Shown here piece after piece: positions 1 to 8,367 of a stretch of 25,328 nucleotides of DNA (positions are counted from its first letter, which is position 1; each line of letters begins with the position of its first letter). The stretch lies in NCBI GenBank assembly GCA_044348665.1, contig JBIKSI010000036.1, positions 1 through 25,328 on the forward strand, in the 5' to 3' direction. This DNA is from M2408 sp044348665. GTDB lineage: Bacteria > Bacteroidota > Bacteroidia > Flavobacteriales_D > Crocinitomicaceae. The position numbers and the translations under genes are program-made. The notes under the pieces are model-generated. The model made no database searches, was not told the origin of the DNA, and worked only from the letters and a program-made list of their open reading frames with translations.

Positions 1-43
1 CTGAGCTAGTACAGTATTGCCTAAAAATTATCCTTTCAAAAAT

Positions 44-88
44 TTTGAGTATTCACCAAAATTATTTTTCTAATAGGAAATACTCAAA
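44..88. repeat. 10-bp perfect inverted repeat
   Basis: TTTGAGTATT at 44-53 is the exact reverse complement of AATACTCAAA at 79-88, with a 25-base spacer. It lies in the non-coding stretch before the first gene. It has no run of T after either arm, so it does not look like a terminator. It could be an operator or part of an insertion-sequence end; nothing in the sequence decides between these. Confidence 0.5.
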
Positions 89-102
89 TCTAGTTCAAAT
101 TA

Positions 103-126
103 GGGTCTGACTTTTTCAGCAGACCC
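103..126. repeat. GGGTCTG/CAGACCC hairpin, possible insertion-sequence end
   Basis: GGGTCTG (103-109) pairs with CAGACCC (120-126) around a T-rich loop; CTGA/TCAG gives an alternative inner pairing. Read on the minus strand this is GGGTCTGCTGAAAAAGTC, a shape that resembles the terminal repeats of some IS5/IS1182-type elements as I remember them. The open frame of the WG-repeat gene just downstream becomes recognisable directly after this hairpin, which fits an element end here. The family assignment is inference. Confidence 0.35.
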
Positions 127-158
127 CAATTAGTGTTATAAATAAAAAATTTGGAATC

Positions 159-497
159 ATGTCCTTTTCATCTATTCCCGTTTTGGAAAATGAATATGAT
201 TCGATTTATGCTCTGAATAGTTCCAATTTTTATTTAGTAAAAAAAGAAAGTAAATTGGCAGTTTTCGATGCGAAAAAACAAAAATTTCTTACAGGTTTTG
301 ATTACGAGGAATTGACCTACAATTATGTGAATAGTGGAATTTATTTGGCTAAGAAAAATGGGAAATATGGTATATTAGATTATAATTTCGGACCACTCAT
401 TGACTTTAAATACAAAGAAATAAAACTTGACAACGTATCTAAGGAATATGAGTGCATTCTAGATGAAAAGTCAAGGGATTGCTTTTTTGCAAAATAA
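159..497 (+). CDS. WG-repeat protein, C-terminal remnant (probably 5'-truncated)
   Basis: The 112-residue product carries WG (KWG)-type beta-hairpin repeats: a clear unit with KYGILDYNFGPLIDFKYKEI near residues 69-88 and a more diverged unit near residues 26-52. WG-repeat proteins are usually secreted or surface proteins of unknown binding role with several repeats and a signal peptide; this one has neither. The frame stays open upstream of the ATG to a TGA at 108-110, and codons 132-158 read SVINKKFGI, so the ATG at 159 falls inside a further repeat unit (KKFGIMSF matches KYGILDY). The natural gene therefore began further 5' and has probably been cut near the hairpin at 103-126. Whether the remnant is translated is unknown. 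No promoter consensus was seen. Confidence 0.6.
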   Translation: MSFSSIPVLENEYDSIYALNSSNFYLVKKESKLAVFDAKKQKFLTGFDYEELTYNYVNSGIYLAKKNGKYGILDYNFGPLIDFKYKEIKLDNVSKEYECILDEKSRDCFFAK

Positions 498-558
498 ATA
501 ATTGAGTTAAACGTCCTTTTTCTTGATTTAACGGTAGTTTTTATTCAAATTATTTGTG

Positions 559-566
559 TAATTTTG
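559..566 (+). promoter_or_regulatory. Bacteroidetes -7 element (TAATTTTG)
   Basis: TAATTTTG fits TAnnTTTG and lies 29 bases upstream of the ATG at 596. No TTG was found at the expected 19-21 base spacing upstream, so this is only a half-supported promoter. It overlaps a longer potential coding start at 554, which argues for the internal start at 596. Confidence 0.4.
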
Positions 567-595
567 AAACTCGATTATTGATGAATTACAAAACT

Positions 596-1705
596 ATGAA
601 AAAACTTCTTTTTAGCATTCCCTTATTTTTACTTTTATTTTTGAGTTCTTGTTCAGAAGAAATTCTTCCAAGCACAGACGGAAAGCAAACTGCAATTGTA
701 TATGCTACACTTAATCAGAAAGATACGGTGCATTTTGTGAAAATAACAAAAGCTTTTTTTGGAGGAGGTAATTCGCTAGAAATTGCTCAAGTGCCAGATT
801 CTAGTTACTTTGATCAAGTGGATGCAACGGTAAAAGAATATGTTTTTGGAACCTTAACAAGAACTTTTGTTTTGAAAGATACAATTGTACAAAACAAAGA
901 TACAAACGGTGCTTTTTATGCCCCAGAACAAAAATTATATTACTTCAAAACGACAAGCGCCGCACCACTAATAAATACCGAAGGAACAGTTTACAAATTT
1001 GAAGCATCGATCAATAATGGTGAATTTACGGTGAAGGGTGAAACTGAATTAGTTGGTGGAATTACAATTTCACAGCCTACACCAAACAGTCAATTTAGTT
1101 TTGCGCAAACGAATGTGGCACAATATGGTTATGCTTCCACAAACATAGCTTTCAATACGGGAAATGCAAAACGTATGGAGGTAAAACTTTTGGTTGAATT
1201 TGAAGAGTTTACTGGTACAACTTTGAAATACACAAAATCATTTGAATGGAACTTGGCAAATATTGATGCGGATGACATTAAAGCGAATTCATTAAAAAAC
1301 TCTTCAGCATCTGGTCAAACATTTTATGAGTTGATCGCTCAAAACGCCACGAATGATAATACAATCGATCGTCGTCTTTTAAAAGGAATAAAAGTTTTAA
1401 TTAATGGTGCAAGTAATGATTTGCAAAAATATTTGATTGTTAATCAACCTTCCTCAAGTTTGGCTCAAAACAAACCTTCTTATACGAATTTGTCAGCGAC
1501 AAATGGTCATCGAGTAATAGGAATTTTTGCTTCTCGTTATTACGAAAGTATTTACAAGCCAAAGGTTACCAATTTTGGTGGTGTTTCGCTTGGATGCTTA
1601 AACAATCCATCAATGAAGGAATTGTGCCAAGGGCAATTTACTGGATTATTACGTTTCTGTAGTGATAATGTAGCTGACCAAAATCAAAATTATTATTGCG
1701 ATTAA
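596..1705 (+). CDS. hypothetical lipoprotein (DUF4249-like)
   Basis: The start at 596 is chosen over the upstream in-frame ATGs (554, 581) because it gives a proper lipoprotein signal: MKKLLF, a hydrophobic run and a lipobox FLSSC with Cys19. The 369-residue product would be exported by Sec, lipidated and held in the envelope. The mature part is rich in beta-strand and Thr/Asn-type sequence with no catalytic motif. Its general shape (short N-terminal Cys-Ser-Glu-Glu, strands, four cysteines near the C-terminus) recalls the DUF4249 lipoproteins of Bacteroidetes, but I do not recognise a diagnostic motif, so the family link is weak. It stands alone between the WG remnant and priA. A putative -7 element lies at 559-566. 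Confidence 0.75.
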   Translation: MKKLLFSIPLFLLLFLSSCSEEILPSTDGKQTAIVYATLNQKDTVHFVKITKAFFGGGNSLEIAQVPDSSYFDQVDATVKEYVFGTLTRTFVLKDTIVQNKDTNGAFYAPEQKLYYFKTTSAAPLINTEGTVYKFEASINNGEFTVKGETELVGGITISQPTPNSQFSFAQTNVAQYGYASTNIAFNTGNAKRMEVKLLVEFEEFTGTTLKYTKSFEWNLANIDADDIKANSLKNSSASGQTFYELIAQNATNDNTIDRRLLKGIKVLINGASNDLQKYLIVNQPSSSLAQNKPSYTNLSATNGHRVIGIFASRYYESIYKPKVTNFGGVSLGCLNNPSMKELCQGQFTGLLRFCSDNVADQNQNYYCD

Positions 1706-1732
1706 TTTTCAACAAATTCATTTCTTAAAACA

Positions 1733-1740
1733 TAGATTTG
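1733..1740 (+). promoter_or_regulatory. -7 element of the priA promoter (TAGATTTG)
   Basis: TAGATTTG matches TAnnTTTG and ends 12 bases before the priA ATG, implying a very short leader. No clear TTG -33 element is seen at the right distance. Confidence 0.45.
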
Positions 1741-1752
1741 TAACTTTACTGC

Positions 1753-4236
1753 ATGAATGAACGCAAAACATTATTTGCAGATGTTATAATTCCACTTGCT
1801 GTAAACAACGAGTTTTCTTACAGAGTTCCATTTGAAATGAATGATTTCATTAAGGAGGGAATTCGCGTTGTTGTTCCTTTCGGAAAGGCAAAATTATATA
1901 CTGCAATTGTTACAAAAGTTCACGAAACGGTTCCAAAAGATTATCAAGTAAAGTACATTGAGTACATTTTGGATGAAAACCCAATTATCACAGGAAAACA
2001 ATACCAACTTTGGAAATGGATTTCTGCTTATTACATGTCCCCATTGGGAGATGTCATGAATGCTGCTTTGCCTTCAAATTTCAAACTTGCTTCTGAAACC
2101 AAAATCACCCTACATCCTGATTTTAATGGCAACACGGAAGAATTAACAGACAGACAATTTCAAATTGTAGAAGCTTTAGAAATTCAAGAGGTACTTGATT
2201 TGAAAGAAATTTCAGAAATTGTAGGAATCAAAACCATTCACCCGATAATAAAGGAATTAATTGAAAAACACGTACTTATTTCACAAGAAGAAATGAGTCA
2301 TAAATTTATTCCGAAAACAGCAGTATATATTGGTTTTACGGCAGAATATCAAAGTGAAGAAAAACTGAACGAAATTCTTCAAAAACTTGAAAATAGCAAG
2401 CAAAAGGAAAAACAATTTTATGCACTAATTTCCATCCTTCAGGAAATTGATATGCAACAAATACACACTTCCTTTGTTCCAAAAAAAATATTATTAGATA
2501 AAGAAATTTCCACTTCAGCTTTGGCATCTTTGGAAAAAAATGGAATTATCGAATCACATCGTTTTCAAGTTGACCGATTTGCTTTAGAAAATAAAGAACT
2601 CAAAGATAAGAAGGATTTAGCCTCTTTTCAGACAAAAGCTTTGGACGAAATTAGGGAATGTTTTCAAGAAAAAGACATATGTTTACTACACGGAATTACA
2701 GGTTCTGGGAAAACTGAAATTTATGTTGAACTCATTGAAGAACAATTGAGTAAAGGGAAACAAATCTTGTTTTTGTTACCGGAAATTGCGCTTACAACTC
2801 AATTAATTACGCGACTTTCTGCTTATTTCGGTGATTTGGTGGGCGTTTATCATTCTAAATTTAATCAAAATGAACGAGTAGAAATTTGGAACCACGTTTT
2901 AATCAATCATCCAAAAAGATTTAGGATTATTCTTGGTGCTCGCTCTTCCATATTTCTTCCTTACCAAGATCTCGGATTAATTATCGTTGATGAAGAACAT
3001 GAATCATCTTTCAAACAATATGACCCTTCTCCAAGATACAATGCACGTGATTGTTCTCTTGTTTTGGCAAAATCGTTCAATGCGAAAGTGCTTTTAGGTT
3101 CAGCGACTCCTTCCATGGAATCATATTACAATGCGCAGCAAGGAAAATTTGGATTAGTAGAAATTAGCGAACGTTTTGGTGGAATAAAATTGCCTGAAAT
3201 ATTTGTTGCCGATATAAAAAGAGAACGGAAAAATAAATCCATGCACGAAAATTTTTCGGCTTTTTTGTTGGAGAACATGCAAGAAGCTTTAAAAGCTGGA
3301 GAACAAATTATCCTGTTTCAAAATAGACGTGGCTACACTCCTGTGTGGACTTGTGAAGTTTGCGCTTGGATTCCAAAGTGTAAGTCTTGTGATGTTTCTT
3401 TGACTTATCATAAACATTTGAATTTACTGAAATGTCATTATTGCTCCTATACAAGTCCTCCAGTTGGGACCTGCAATAATTGTGGAAGTAATAGACTTCG
3501 GATGTTAGGTTTTGGTACAGAAAAAATTGAAGATGATTTGAGCATACTTCTTCCAGATGTCAAAATTGCACGTATGGATTTAGATTCAACTCGGTCCAAA
3601 AATGCCTATCAAAATATCATTACTGATTTTGAAGAGAAAAAAATTGACATTTTGATCGGAACGCAAATGGTTACCAAAGGTCTGGATTTTGACAATGTAA
3701 GTTTGGTAGGTATTTTGGACGCAGACATGATGTTGAATCGTCCTGATTTCAGAGCTTTTGAGCGAAGTTTTCAATTAATGACACAAGTTGCAGGTCGAGC
3801 TGGGAGAAAAAAGAAACGTGGAAAAGTAATTATTCAAGCGCGTGAACCAGAACATTGGATTATTCAAAAAGTAATTGAGCACGATTTCATTGGTTTCTAT
3901 AAAAATGAATTAATTGAACGGAAGAACTTTTTTTATCCCCCGTTTTACAAAATAATTAAAATTACTTTAAAAAGTAAAAATGACAATGAGTTAAATGTTT
4001 CTTCAATGGAACTTGCAAACGCATTAAAAGCTGTTTTTATGGAACGAGTTTTAGGTCCTGAAGCACCAATTATTCGACGAATTAACAATCTATTTTTGAA
4101 ACAAATCACCCTGAAAATTGAAAGAGATGTTTCTCCTGTTCAAGTAAAAACCCACATTCAGTCCATTATCGACAATTTTTACGGAAAGGCTAGTAATAAA
4201 TCTGTCCGATTGGTGATTGATGTTGATCCGAGTTAG
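1753..4236 (+). CDS. priA: primosomal protein N' (replication restart helicase PriA)
   Basis: PriA binds abandoned replication forks, unwinds the lagging arm with 3'-5' polarity and helps reload the replicative helicase. The 827-residue product has the family order: N-terminal 3'-DNA-binding domain (about residues 1-110, opening with FADVIIPLAVNNEFSYRVP), a linker/winged-helix region, a helicase core with Walker A GITGSGKT at 314-321 and DEEH box at 413-416, and a zinc-binding insert with four Cys pairs (C534/C537, C543/C546, C561/C564, C574/C577) inside the second helicase lobe, followed by the C-terminal domain. It is about 95 residues longer than E. coli PriA, mostly in the region between the DNA-binding domain and the core. 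All key residues are present. It is transcribed alone and converges on the receptor gene at 4332. Confidence 0.97.
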   Translation: MNERKTLFADVIIPLAVNNEFSYRVPFEMNDFIKEGIRVVVPFGKAKLYTAIVTKVHETVPKDYQVKYIEYILDENPIITGKQYQLWKWISAYYMSPLGDVMNAALPSNFKLASETKITLHPDFNGNTEELTDRQFQIVEALEIQEVLDLKEISEIVGIKTIHPIIKELIEKHVLISQEEMSHKFIPKTAVYIGFTAEYQSEEKLNEILQKLENSKQKEKQFYALISILQEIDMQQIHTSFVPKKILLDKEISTSALASLEKNGIIESHRFQVDRFALENKELKDKKDLASFQTKALDEIRECFQEKDICLLHGITGSGKTEIYVELIEEQLSKGKQILFLLPEIALTTQLITRLSAYFGDLVGVYHSKFNQNERVEIWNHVLINHPKRFRIILGARSSIFLPYQDLGLIIVDEEHESSFKQYDPSPRYNARDCSLVLAKSFNAKVLLGSATPSMESYYNAQQGKFGLVEISERFGGIKLPEIFVADIKRERKNKSMHENFSAFLLENMQEALKAGEQIILFQNRRGYTPVWTCEVCAWIPKCKSCDVSLTYHKHLNLLKCHYCSYTSPPVGTCNNCGSNRLRMLGFGTEKIEDDLSILLPDVKIARMDLDSTRSKNAYQNIITDFEEKKIDILIGTQMVTKGLDFDNVSLVGILDADMMLNRPDFRAFERSFQLMTQVAGRAGRKKKRGKVIIQAREPEHWIIQKVIEHDFIGFYKNELIERKNFFYPPFYKIIKITLKSKNDNELNVSSMELANALKAVFMERVLGPEAPIIRRINNLFLKQITLKIERDVSPVQVKTHIQSIIDNFYGKASNKSVRLVIDVDPS

Positions 4237-4242
4237 GGGTGT

Positions 4243-4270
4243 AATGATAAATTATGAATGATAAAGTATA
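4243..4270. repeat. two imperfect 14-bp direct repeats
   Basis: AATGATAAATTATG (4243-4256) is followed directly by AATGATAAAGTATA (4257-4270), 12 of 14 bases equal, and then by another AATT. They lie between the convergent priA and receptor genes, where no clear terminator hairpin was found. It may be no more than AT-rich slippage sequence. Confidence 0.4.
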
Positions 4271-4331
4271 AATTGGTTGAAATGAGTCAAAGTCAACTTC
4301 GCTTTTAACATTTTTTCCTATCAAACCTCCC

Positions 4332-6770
4332 TTAAAAATCAAAAATCAAACCTAAACTTGGCGTTACATTTTTCGAATTATTCTCCAAGACCAATGGAAT
4401 TGCATTTGAACCATCAACTTTAAGTGCTTGTCCGTCTGTAGTTTCAAAAGCAGTATTGTCGGCATTTCTTTTGAAAGTGTAATACGGGGTTCCTTGCTGT
4501 GAATTCAACAATAAATTCTGGATATCAATAAAAAACGTAAGTGTGAATTTATCAAAATTGGCAATTTTATCTATTCTTAAATCTACTTGATTAAATGCTT
4601 GTAAACGATTTCCGTTTAGATTGGTGTAATCTAAAAATCCAACTCCTGTTGTGGCATAAGTTTCTTGCGATTGTTCCAAATTAAATGGAGTATAAGGCAC
4701 TCCGCCAGCCAATCGGTATTTAACACCAATTTGCCAATTTTTTTTCAATTTATATCCTAAGGTGGCAGAAAGTAAATGCTGATTATCCCAAGCAGAAGCT
4801 ATTAGTGCATTGTCTGAACCAGAATAAAAACTTCTTACAAACGAATAACTTGCAAAATAAAAAATCTTTTTGATTAACTTTTGTTGAACGAAGATTTCAA
4901 AACCATAAGTTTCACCATCTCCAGTGCTTGTTACCGCTTCATTCCCAACTGCTCCAAACTCAGAACCTTGATTTCCTAAAGAAATTCCATTTGCAACAGA
5001 AACTGGATAATTTGAATAGGTTTTGTAAAACCCTTCCAAGGTAATTCTCAAACTTTCATTAGGAAGAAATTGTCCTCCTAAAACATAATGCTTGGAATTG
5101 ATGTACTTTAAATTTTTGTTTACCAACACATTATTGGCATCACGATAACCTAAACTGGTATAAGTTGGAATTTTGTAATAAGAACCAAAAGAAGCGGAAA
5201 CATCAACTCGCTTGCTAAGTCTGTATGAGGCAGAAACACGCGGAGAAAGTGTTCTTAACAAATTGTTTCCATCTTCTAAGAAATTATTCATATCACTTCG
5301 GAGTCCTGATGAAATCAATAACTTTTCATTGAAAAAATTCTTTGATACTTGCAAAAAAGCTCCATATTTAAAAAATTCAATGGCACTTTTAGAAGAAATT
5401 TCAATTTTTGGACTAATCACATTTCCATTTGTATCTAAAACCGCATTCGATAGTTTTGAATAAAAATCTGTGTTGTATTTCACATATTGACCCATGACCC
5501 CAAATGAATATTTCCAGCCATTCACATATTTATTGTAGTCAAATCGGAATTTATTTTCAATCTCTTGGGAAACCAATTTTAAATTTCTAAATTCTTCTTG
5601 GTCATTTTTTGCATCCTCAAAGCGATCAATTTGGTTGTTAAACATATTTCTACTTAGAGAAAAATTCATGAATCCTTTGTTAATCAAATGTTTCACATTA
5701 AAACCAGTCGTGTAATTCCATTGCTCGATAAAAGGAAGTGACCTTCTAAAATATTCATTTTCAGGAGAAGAATTTTTCGTTGCCCCAAAACTAAACTTAT
5801 CAATTGCTCCGATTCCTAATGCAGTTAAGCTTGTTTTGTTGTTGAATTTATGTGTTACCTTATATTGAAAGTCTGAATAACGCGGACGAATTGGTAAGTC
5901 AATTAAGGTGAACAATAAATCTAAGTAGGAAAAACGAGATGAAAGTAGGAAATTATTCTTTTTAGACTTGCTAAGCGGACCTTCTAAAGTTAATGCAGAT
6001 TCAGTAAAACTAGCTCTTAAATTACCGCTTAATTTTTCAGTATTTCCTTGACGTTGTTTGATCACGAAGGTGGAAGCAAGTGCGTTATCATAACGAGCAT
6101 CAAATGCCGAAGAAGAAAGCTTTAAATCTTCAATAAAAGTTACATTCAAAATCCCTTGAGCTCCACCAGAAGAACCTTGTGTTTGAAAGTGATTTAATAC
6201 TGGAATTTCGATTCCATCCAGGTAATAAACATTTTCATTTGGTGCACCACCACGAACAATAATATCATTTCTTGGAGCACCACCACCGCTAGAGCCAATT
6301 CCAGGTAAAGTTTGAACCACCTTTGAAACATCAAAACCTCCTCCAGGATTTGATTTAATTTCTTCGGTAGTTAATTGTTGCACTGATAAAGGAGTAACCA
6401 TATCCGTCGTTGCAACTTTTTGTTCCTTATTATAAGATGCATTAACTTCTTTCACATCAAGAACAGCATTGACAAGCTCAAAATTTACTTGTTGAATTCC
6501 TCCGGAACTTAGAACGATATTGTATTGATTTTGTGTAACATAACCAGTCGCAAGCACTTTAACATTGTAAGTACCCGTTTCTAAAATAATCTTATAGTTT
6601 CCATTTTCATCCGTAATTGCCCCTTTATTGATGTTTTCAATAATTACTTTCGCACCAAAGATTAGTTCTTGGGTATTTTTGTCTTTTACCGTACCTGTTA
6701 AAGTTCCGTTTTGTGCAAAAAATGAAGATGAAATAAAAAATAGAATAACTAGTGAAACAATTTTGTTCAT
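4332..6770 (-). CDS. TonB-dependent outer-membrane receptor with carboxypeptidase-regulatory-like domain
   Basis: An 812-residue outer-membrane receptor expected to import an unknown ligand with energy from TonB-ExbBD. Visible parts: signal peptide (residues 1-19, ending SSSFFAQ); a CarboxypepD_reg-like domain (about 22-105, GTVKDKNTQELIFGAKV and DENGNYKI); a plug domain (about 125-240) with LPGIGSSGGG, NDIIVRGGAP and YYLDGIEIP; and a C-terminal beta-barrel ending in LGLIFDF with a terminal Phe, as expected for barrel insertion. No SusD-like partner follows it, so it is not a typical SusC of a polysaccharide locus. The neighbours give no hint of substrate. It is divergent from the lipoprotein at 6925. 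Similar receptors in this phylum have been annotated loosely as iron or vitamin B12 receptors, but the sequence does not support choosing one. Confidence 0.92.
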   Translation of the reverse strand: MNKIVSLVILFFISSSFFAQNGTLTGTVKDKNTQELIFGAKVIIENINKGAITDENGNYKIILETGTYNVKVLATGYVTQNQYNIVLSSGGIQQVNFELVNAVLDVKEVNASYNKEQKVATTDMVTPLSVQQLTTEEIKSNPGGGFDVSKVVQTLPGIGSSGGGAPRNDIIVRGGAPNENVYYLDGIEIPVLNHFQTQGSSGGAQGILNVTFIEDLKLSSSAFDARYDNALASTFVIKQRQGNTEKLSGNLRASFTESALTLEGPLSKSKKNNFLLSSRFSYLDLLFTLIDLPIRPRYSDFQYKVTHKFNNKTSLTALGIGAIDKFSFGATKNSSPENEYFRRSLPFIEQWNYTTGFNVKHLINKGFMNFSLSRNMFNNQIDRFEDAKNDQEEFRNLKLVSQEIENKFRFDYNKYVNGWKYSFGVMGQYVKYNTDFYSKLSNAVLDTNGNVISPKIEISSKSAIEFFKYGAFLQVSKNFFNEKLLISSGLRSDMNNFLEDGNNLLRTLSPRVSASYRLSKRVDVSASFGSYYKIPTYTSLGYRDANNVLVNKNLKYINSKHYVLGGQFLPNESLRITLEGFYKTYSNYPVSVANGISLGNQGSEFGAVGNEAVTSTGDGETYGFEIFVQQKLIKKIFYFASYSFVRSFYSGSDNALIASAWDNQHLLSATLGYKLKKNWQIGVKYRLAGGVPYTPFNLEQSQETYATTGVGFLDYTNLNGNRLQAFNQVDLRIDKIANFDKFTLTFFIDIQNLLLNSQQGTPYYTFKRNADNTAFETTDGQALKVDGSNAIPLVLENNSKNVTPSLGLIFDF

Positions 6771-6924
6771 GAAATGTGGTTTTAAAGAAATTACAAATCC
6801 GAAACAAATAGTTTGGCTTTTTGTTCATTTTTTTAAACTAGTCCTATTTTCGTGTTTTTTATTTAAATTGTTGGTATCAAGAATATTTTTTTTACTTTTA
6901 CTACATATATTAAAATTTATTTTC

Positions 6925-7617
6925 ATGTGTAAAAATAGACTAATAGTAAGTGTTTGCTCTTGTATATTCATTTTAGTTTTTTTAGGATCTTGCAAAAAAG
7001 ATGACAAGAATTTGAATTTTCATGAAAATTATTTTCCTTTAGATGAAGGTCGTTTTGTAGAGTATGACGTGCATAGCATATTTCATGATGATGCAGCTGG
7101 TGTCCATGAAACGACTAATTATGTATTGAAGATTGCAATTGGAGACACTGTTATAGATAATTTTGGTCGAATAGCTAAAAAGTATGAACGATATATTTAC
7201 AATGATCTTGCACAAGAATTTCAAATTAAGGATTTATGGACAGCAATTATTGATCAAGGCAGGGCTGAATTGGTGGAGGAAAATAAACGCGTAATAAAAT
7301 TAGTTTTCATCCCTAGTTTAAATAAAGAGTGGAATATGAATGCTTTTAATAATGAAAATAGCGCAAACGTAAAATACGAAAATTTGCATAAACAAATGAC
7401 AGTAGGCAATTTTAGTTTTGATTCTACACTAACCGTTGTTGAAGATGTAATGGAGCCAACCTTAATTGCATATAGAAGAAAAAAAGAGGTGTACGCAAAA
7501 AATATAGGCTTAATCAGCAAGTACTATAAAGATTTAGAAATCAACAACTTTGACACTTTAAGTCCCGTAAATGGAGTTGAGCTTTATTACACCATCCGAA
7601 ATTTTGGAATTGAATAA
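6925..7617 (+). CDS. hypothetical lipoprotein, first of a tandem pair
   Basis: A 230-residue product. The start at 6925 is chosen because it gives a signal peptide MCKNRLIVSVCSCIFILVF followed by the lipobox LGSC and a charged KKDDK stretch; the open frame extends further 5' but without similarity to the neighbour. The mature part begins with a conserved FHxxYxPxxxGRFVEY motif and ends NFGIE. By hand count, 122 of 200 mature residues are identical, without gaps, to the product of the next gene (7687-8367). Conserved blocks include IGDTxIDN, KDLWT, ELVEEN, LNKEWxMNAF, EPxLIxYRRK and KNxGLxSKYYKDL. I do not know a function; the pattern GRFVEYxV...IGDT...KEW recalls other lipoproteins of this phylum that have no assigned role. 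Envelope location is inferred from the lipobox. Confidence 0.85.
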   Translation: MCKNRLIVSVCSCIFILVFLGSCKKDDKNLNFHENYFPLDEGRFVEYDVHSIFHDDAAGVHETTNYVLKIAIGDTVIDNFGRIAKKYERYIYNDLAQEFQIKDLWTAIIDQGRAELVEENKRVIKLVFIPSLNKEWNMNAFNNENSANVKYENLHKQMTVGNFSFDSTLTVVEDVMEPTLIAYRRKKEVYAKNIGLISKYYKDLEINNFDTLSPVNGVELYYTIRNFGIE

Positions 7618-7686
7618 TTGATTTTTGTTTTCACAAAATATAATGTGTAATTTTACGTTTTTTTTAATAAGAAGAAGTTTAAACGA

Positions 7687-8367
7687 ATGATAAAAAGAAT
7701 ATTATATCTTTCTATAGTGCTATGCTTACTTTGCGTTTCTTGTAAGAAAAATGAAAAAGAGGTAGATTTTCATTTGGCTTATTACCCCATGGAGAATGGT
7801 AGGTTCGTTGAATACGAGGTGACAGAAATCTATCATGATGAAAATTCTGGTATTCATGATACTTCTAATTACCGGCTAAAAACTGTTATTGGTGATACGA
7901 TTATTGATAATTCAGGTAGAGTGGCGCGGAAAATTTACCGCTACATCTTTAATACGCAAACAAATGAATACGTAGTAAAAGATTTGTGGACTGGGCTAAT
8001 TGACCAATACCGATTTGAGCTAGTTGAAGAAAATCAACGTCTGATAAAATTAGTTTTCTCACCAACATTGAATAAAGAATGGGACATGAACGCTTTCAAT
8101 AGTTTTGATCCTATTTATGCTTATTATGAAAACCTACACAAGGCTGTTAGTTTCGGACAACTTGATTTTGACTCTACGATTACAGTTGTAGAGGAAATTA
8201 TGGAACCTAATTTAATCGAATACCGAAGAAAAACCGAAGTTTATGCGAAAAACGTGGGCTTAGTTAGTAAATACTACAAAGATTTAACTATTTCTGATTT
8301 TGATACGCTTCAAGTGAAGAGAGGTACTGAATTATATTATACGGTGATTGGTTTTGGAGTCGAATAA
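7687..8367 (+). CDS. hypothetical lipoprotein, second of a tandem pair
   Basis: A 226-residue paralogue of the product of 6925-7617. Signal peptide MIKRILYLSIVLCLLC is followed by lipobox CVSC (Cys19) and KKNEKE. Similarity covers the whole mature region without gaps; the signal peptides and a loop around the sequence after MNAF differ most. The 69-base gap before it contains TTG (around 7625) and TAATTTTA (around 7649-7656), one base away from the -7 consensus, so it could have its own weak promoter as well as read-through from the first copy. Its 3' end overlaps the start of the glycosyltransferase gene. Function unknown. Confidence 0.88.
   Translation: MIKRILYLSIVLCLLCVSCKKNEKEVDFHLAYYPMENGRFVEYEVTEIYHDENSGIHDTSNYRLKTVIGDTIIDNSGRVARKIYRYIFNTQTNEYVVKDLWTGLIDQYRFELVEENQRLIKLVFSPTLNKEWDMNAFNSFDPIYAYYENLHKAVSFGQLDFDSTITVVEEIMEPNLIEYRRKTEVYAKNVGLVSKYYKDLTISDFDTLQVKRGTELYYTVIGFGVE

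Noticed and set aside
4237..4331. Small mobile repeat (MITE) between priA and the receptor gene
   Set aside because: Only two imperfect 14-bp units are seen, with no terminal inverted repeats or target duplication.
6628..6924. 5' extension of the lipoprotein frame by 99 codons
   Set aside because: It overlaps the start of the divergent receptor gene, has low-complexity hydrophobic sequence, and the ATG at 6925 gives a clean lipoprotein signal like the paralogue.
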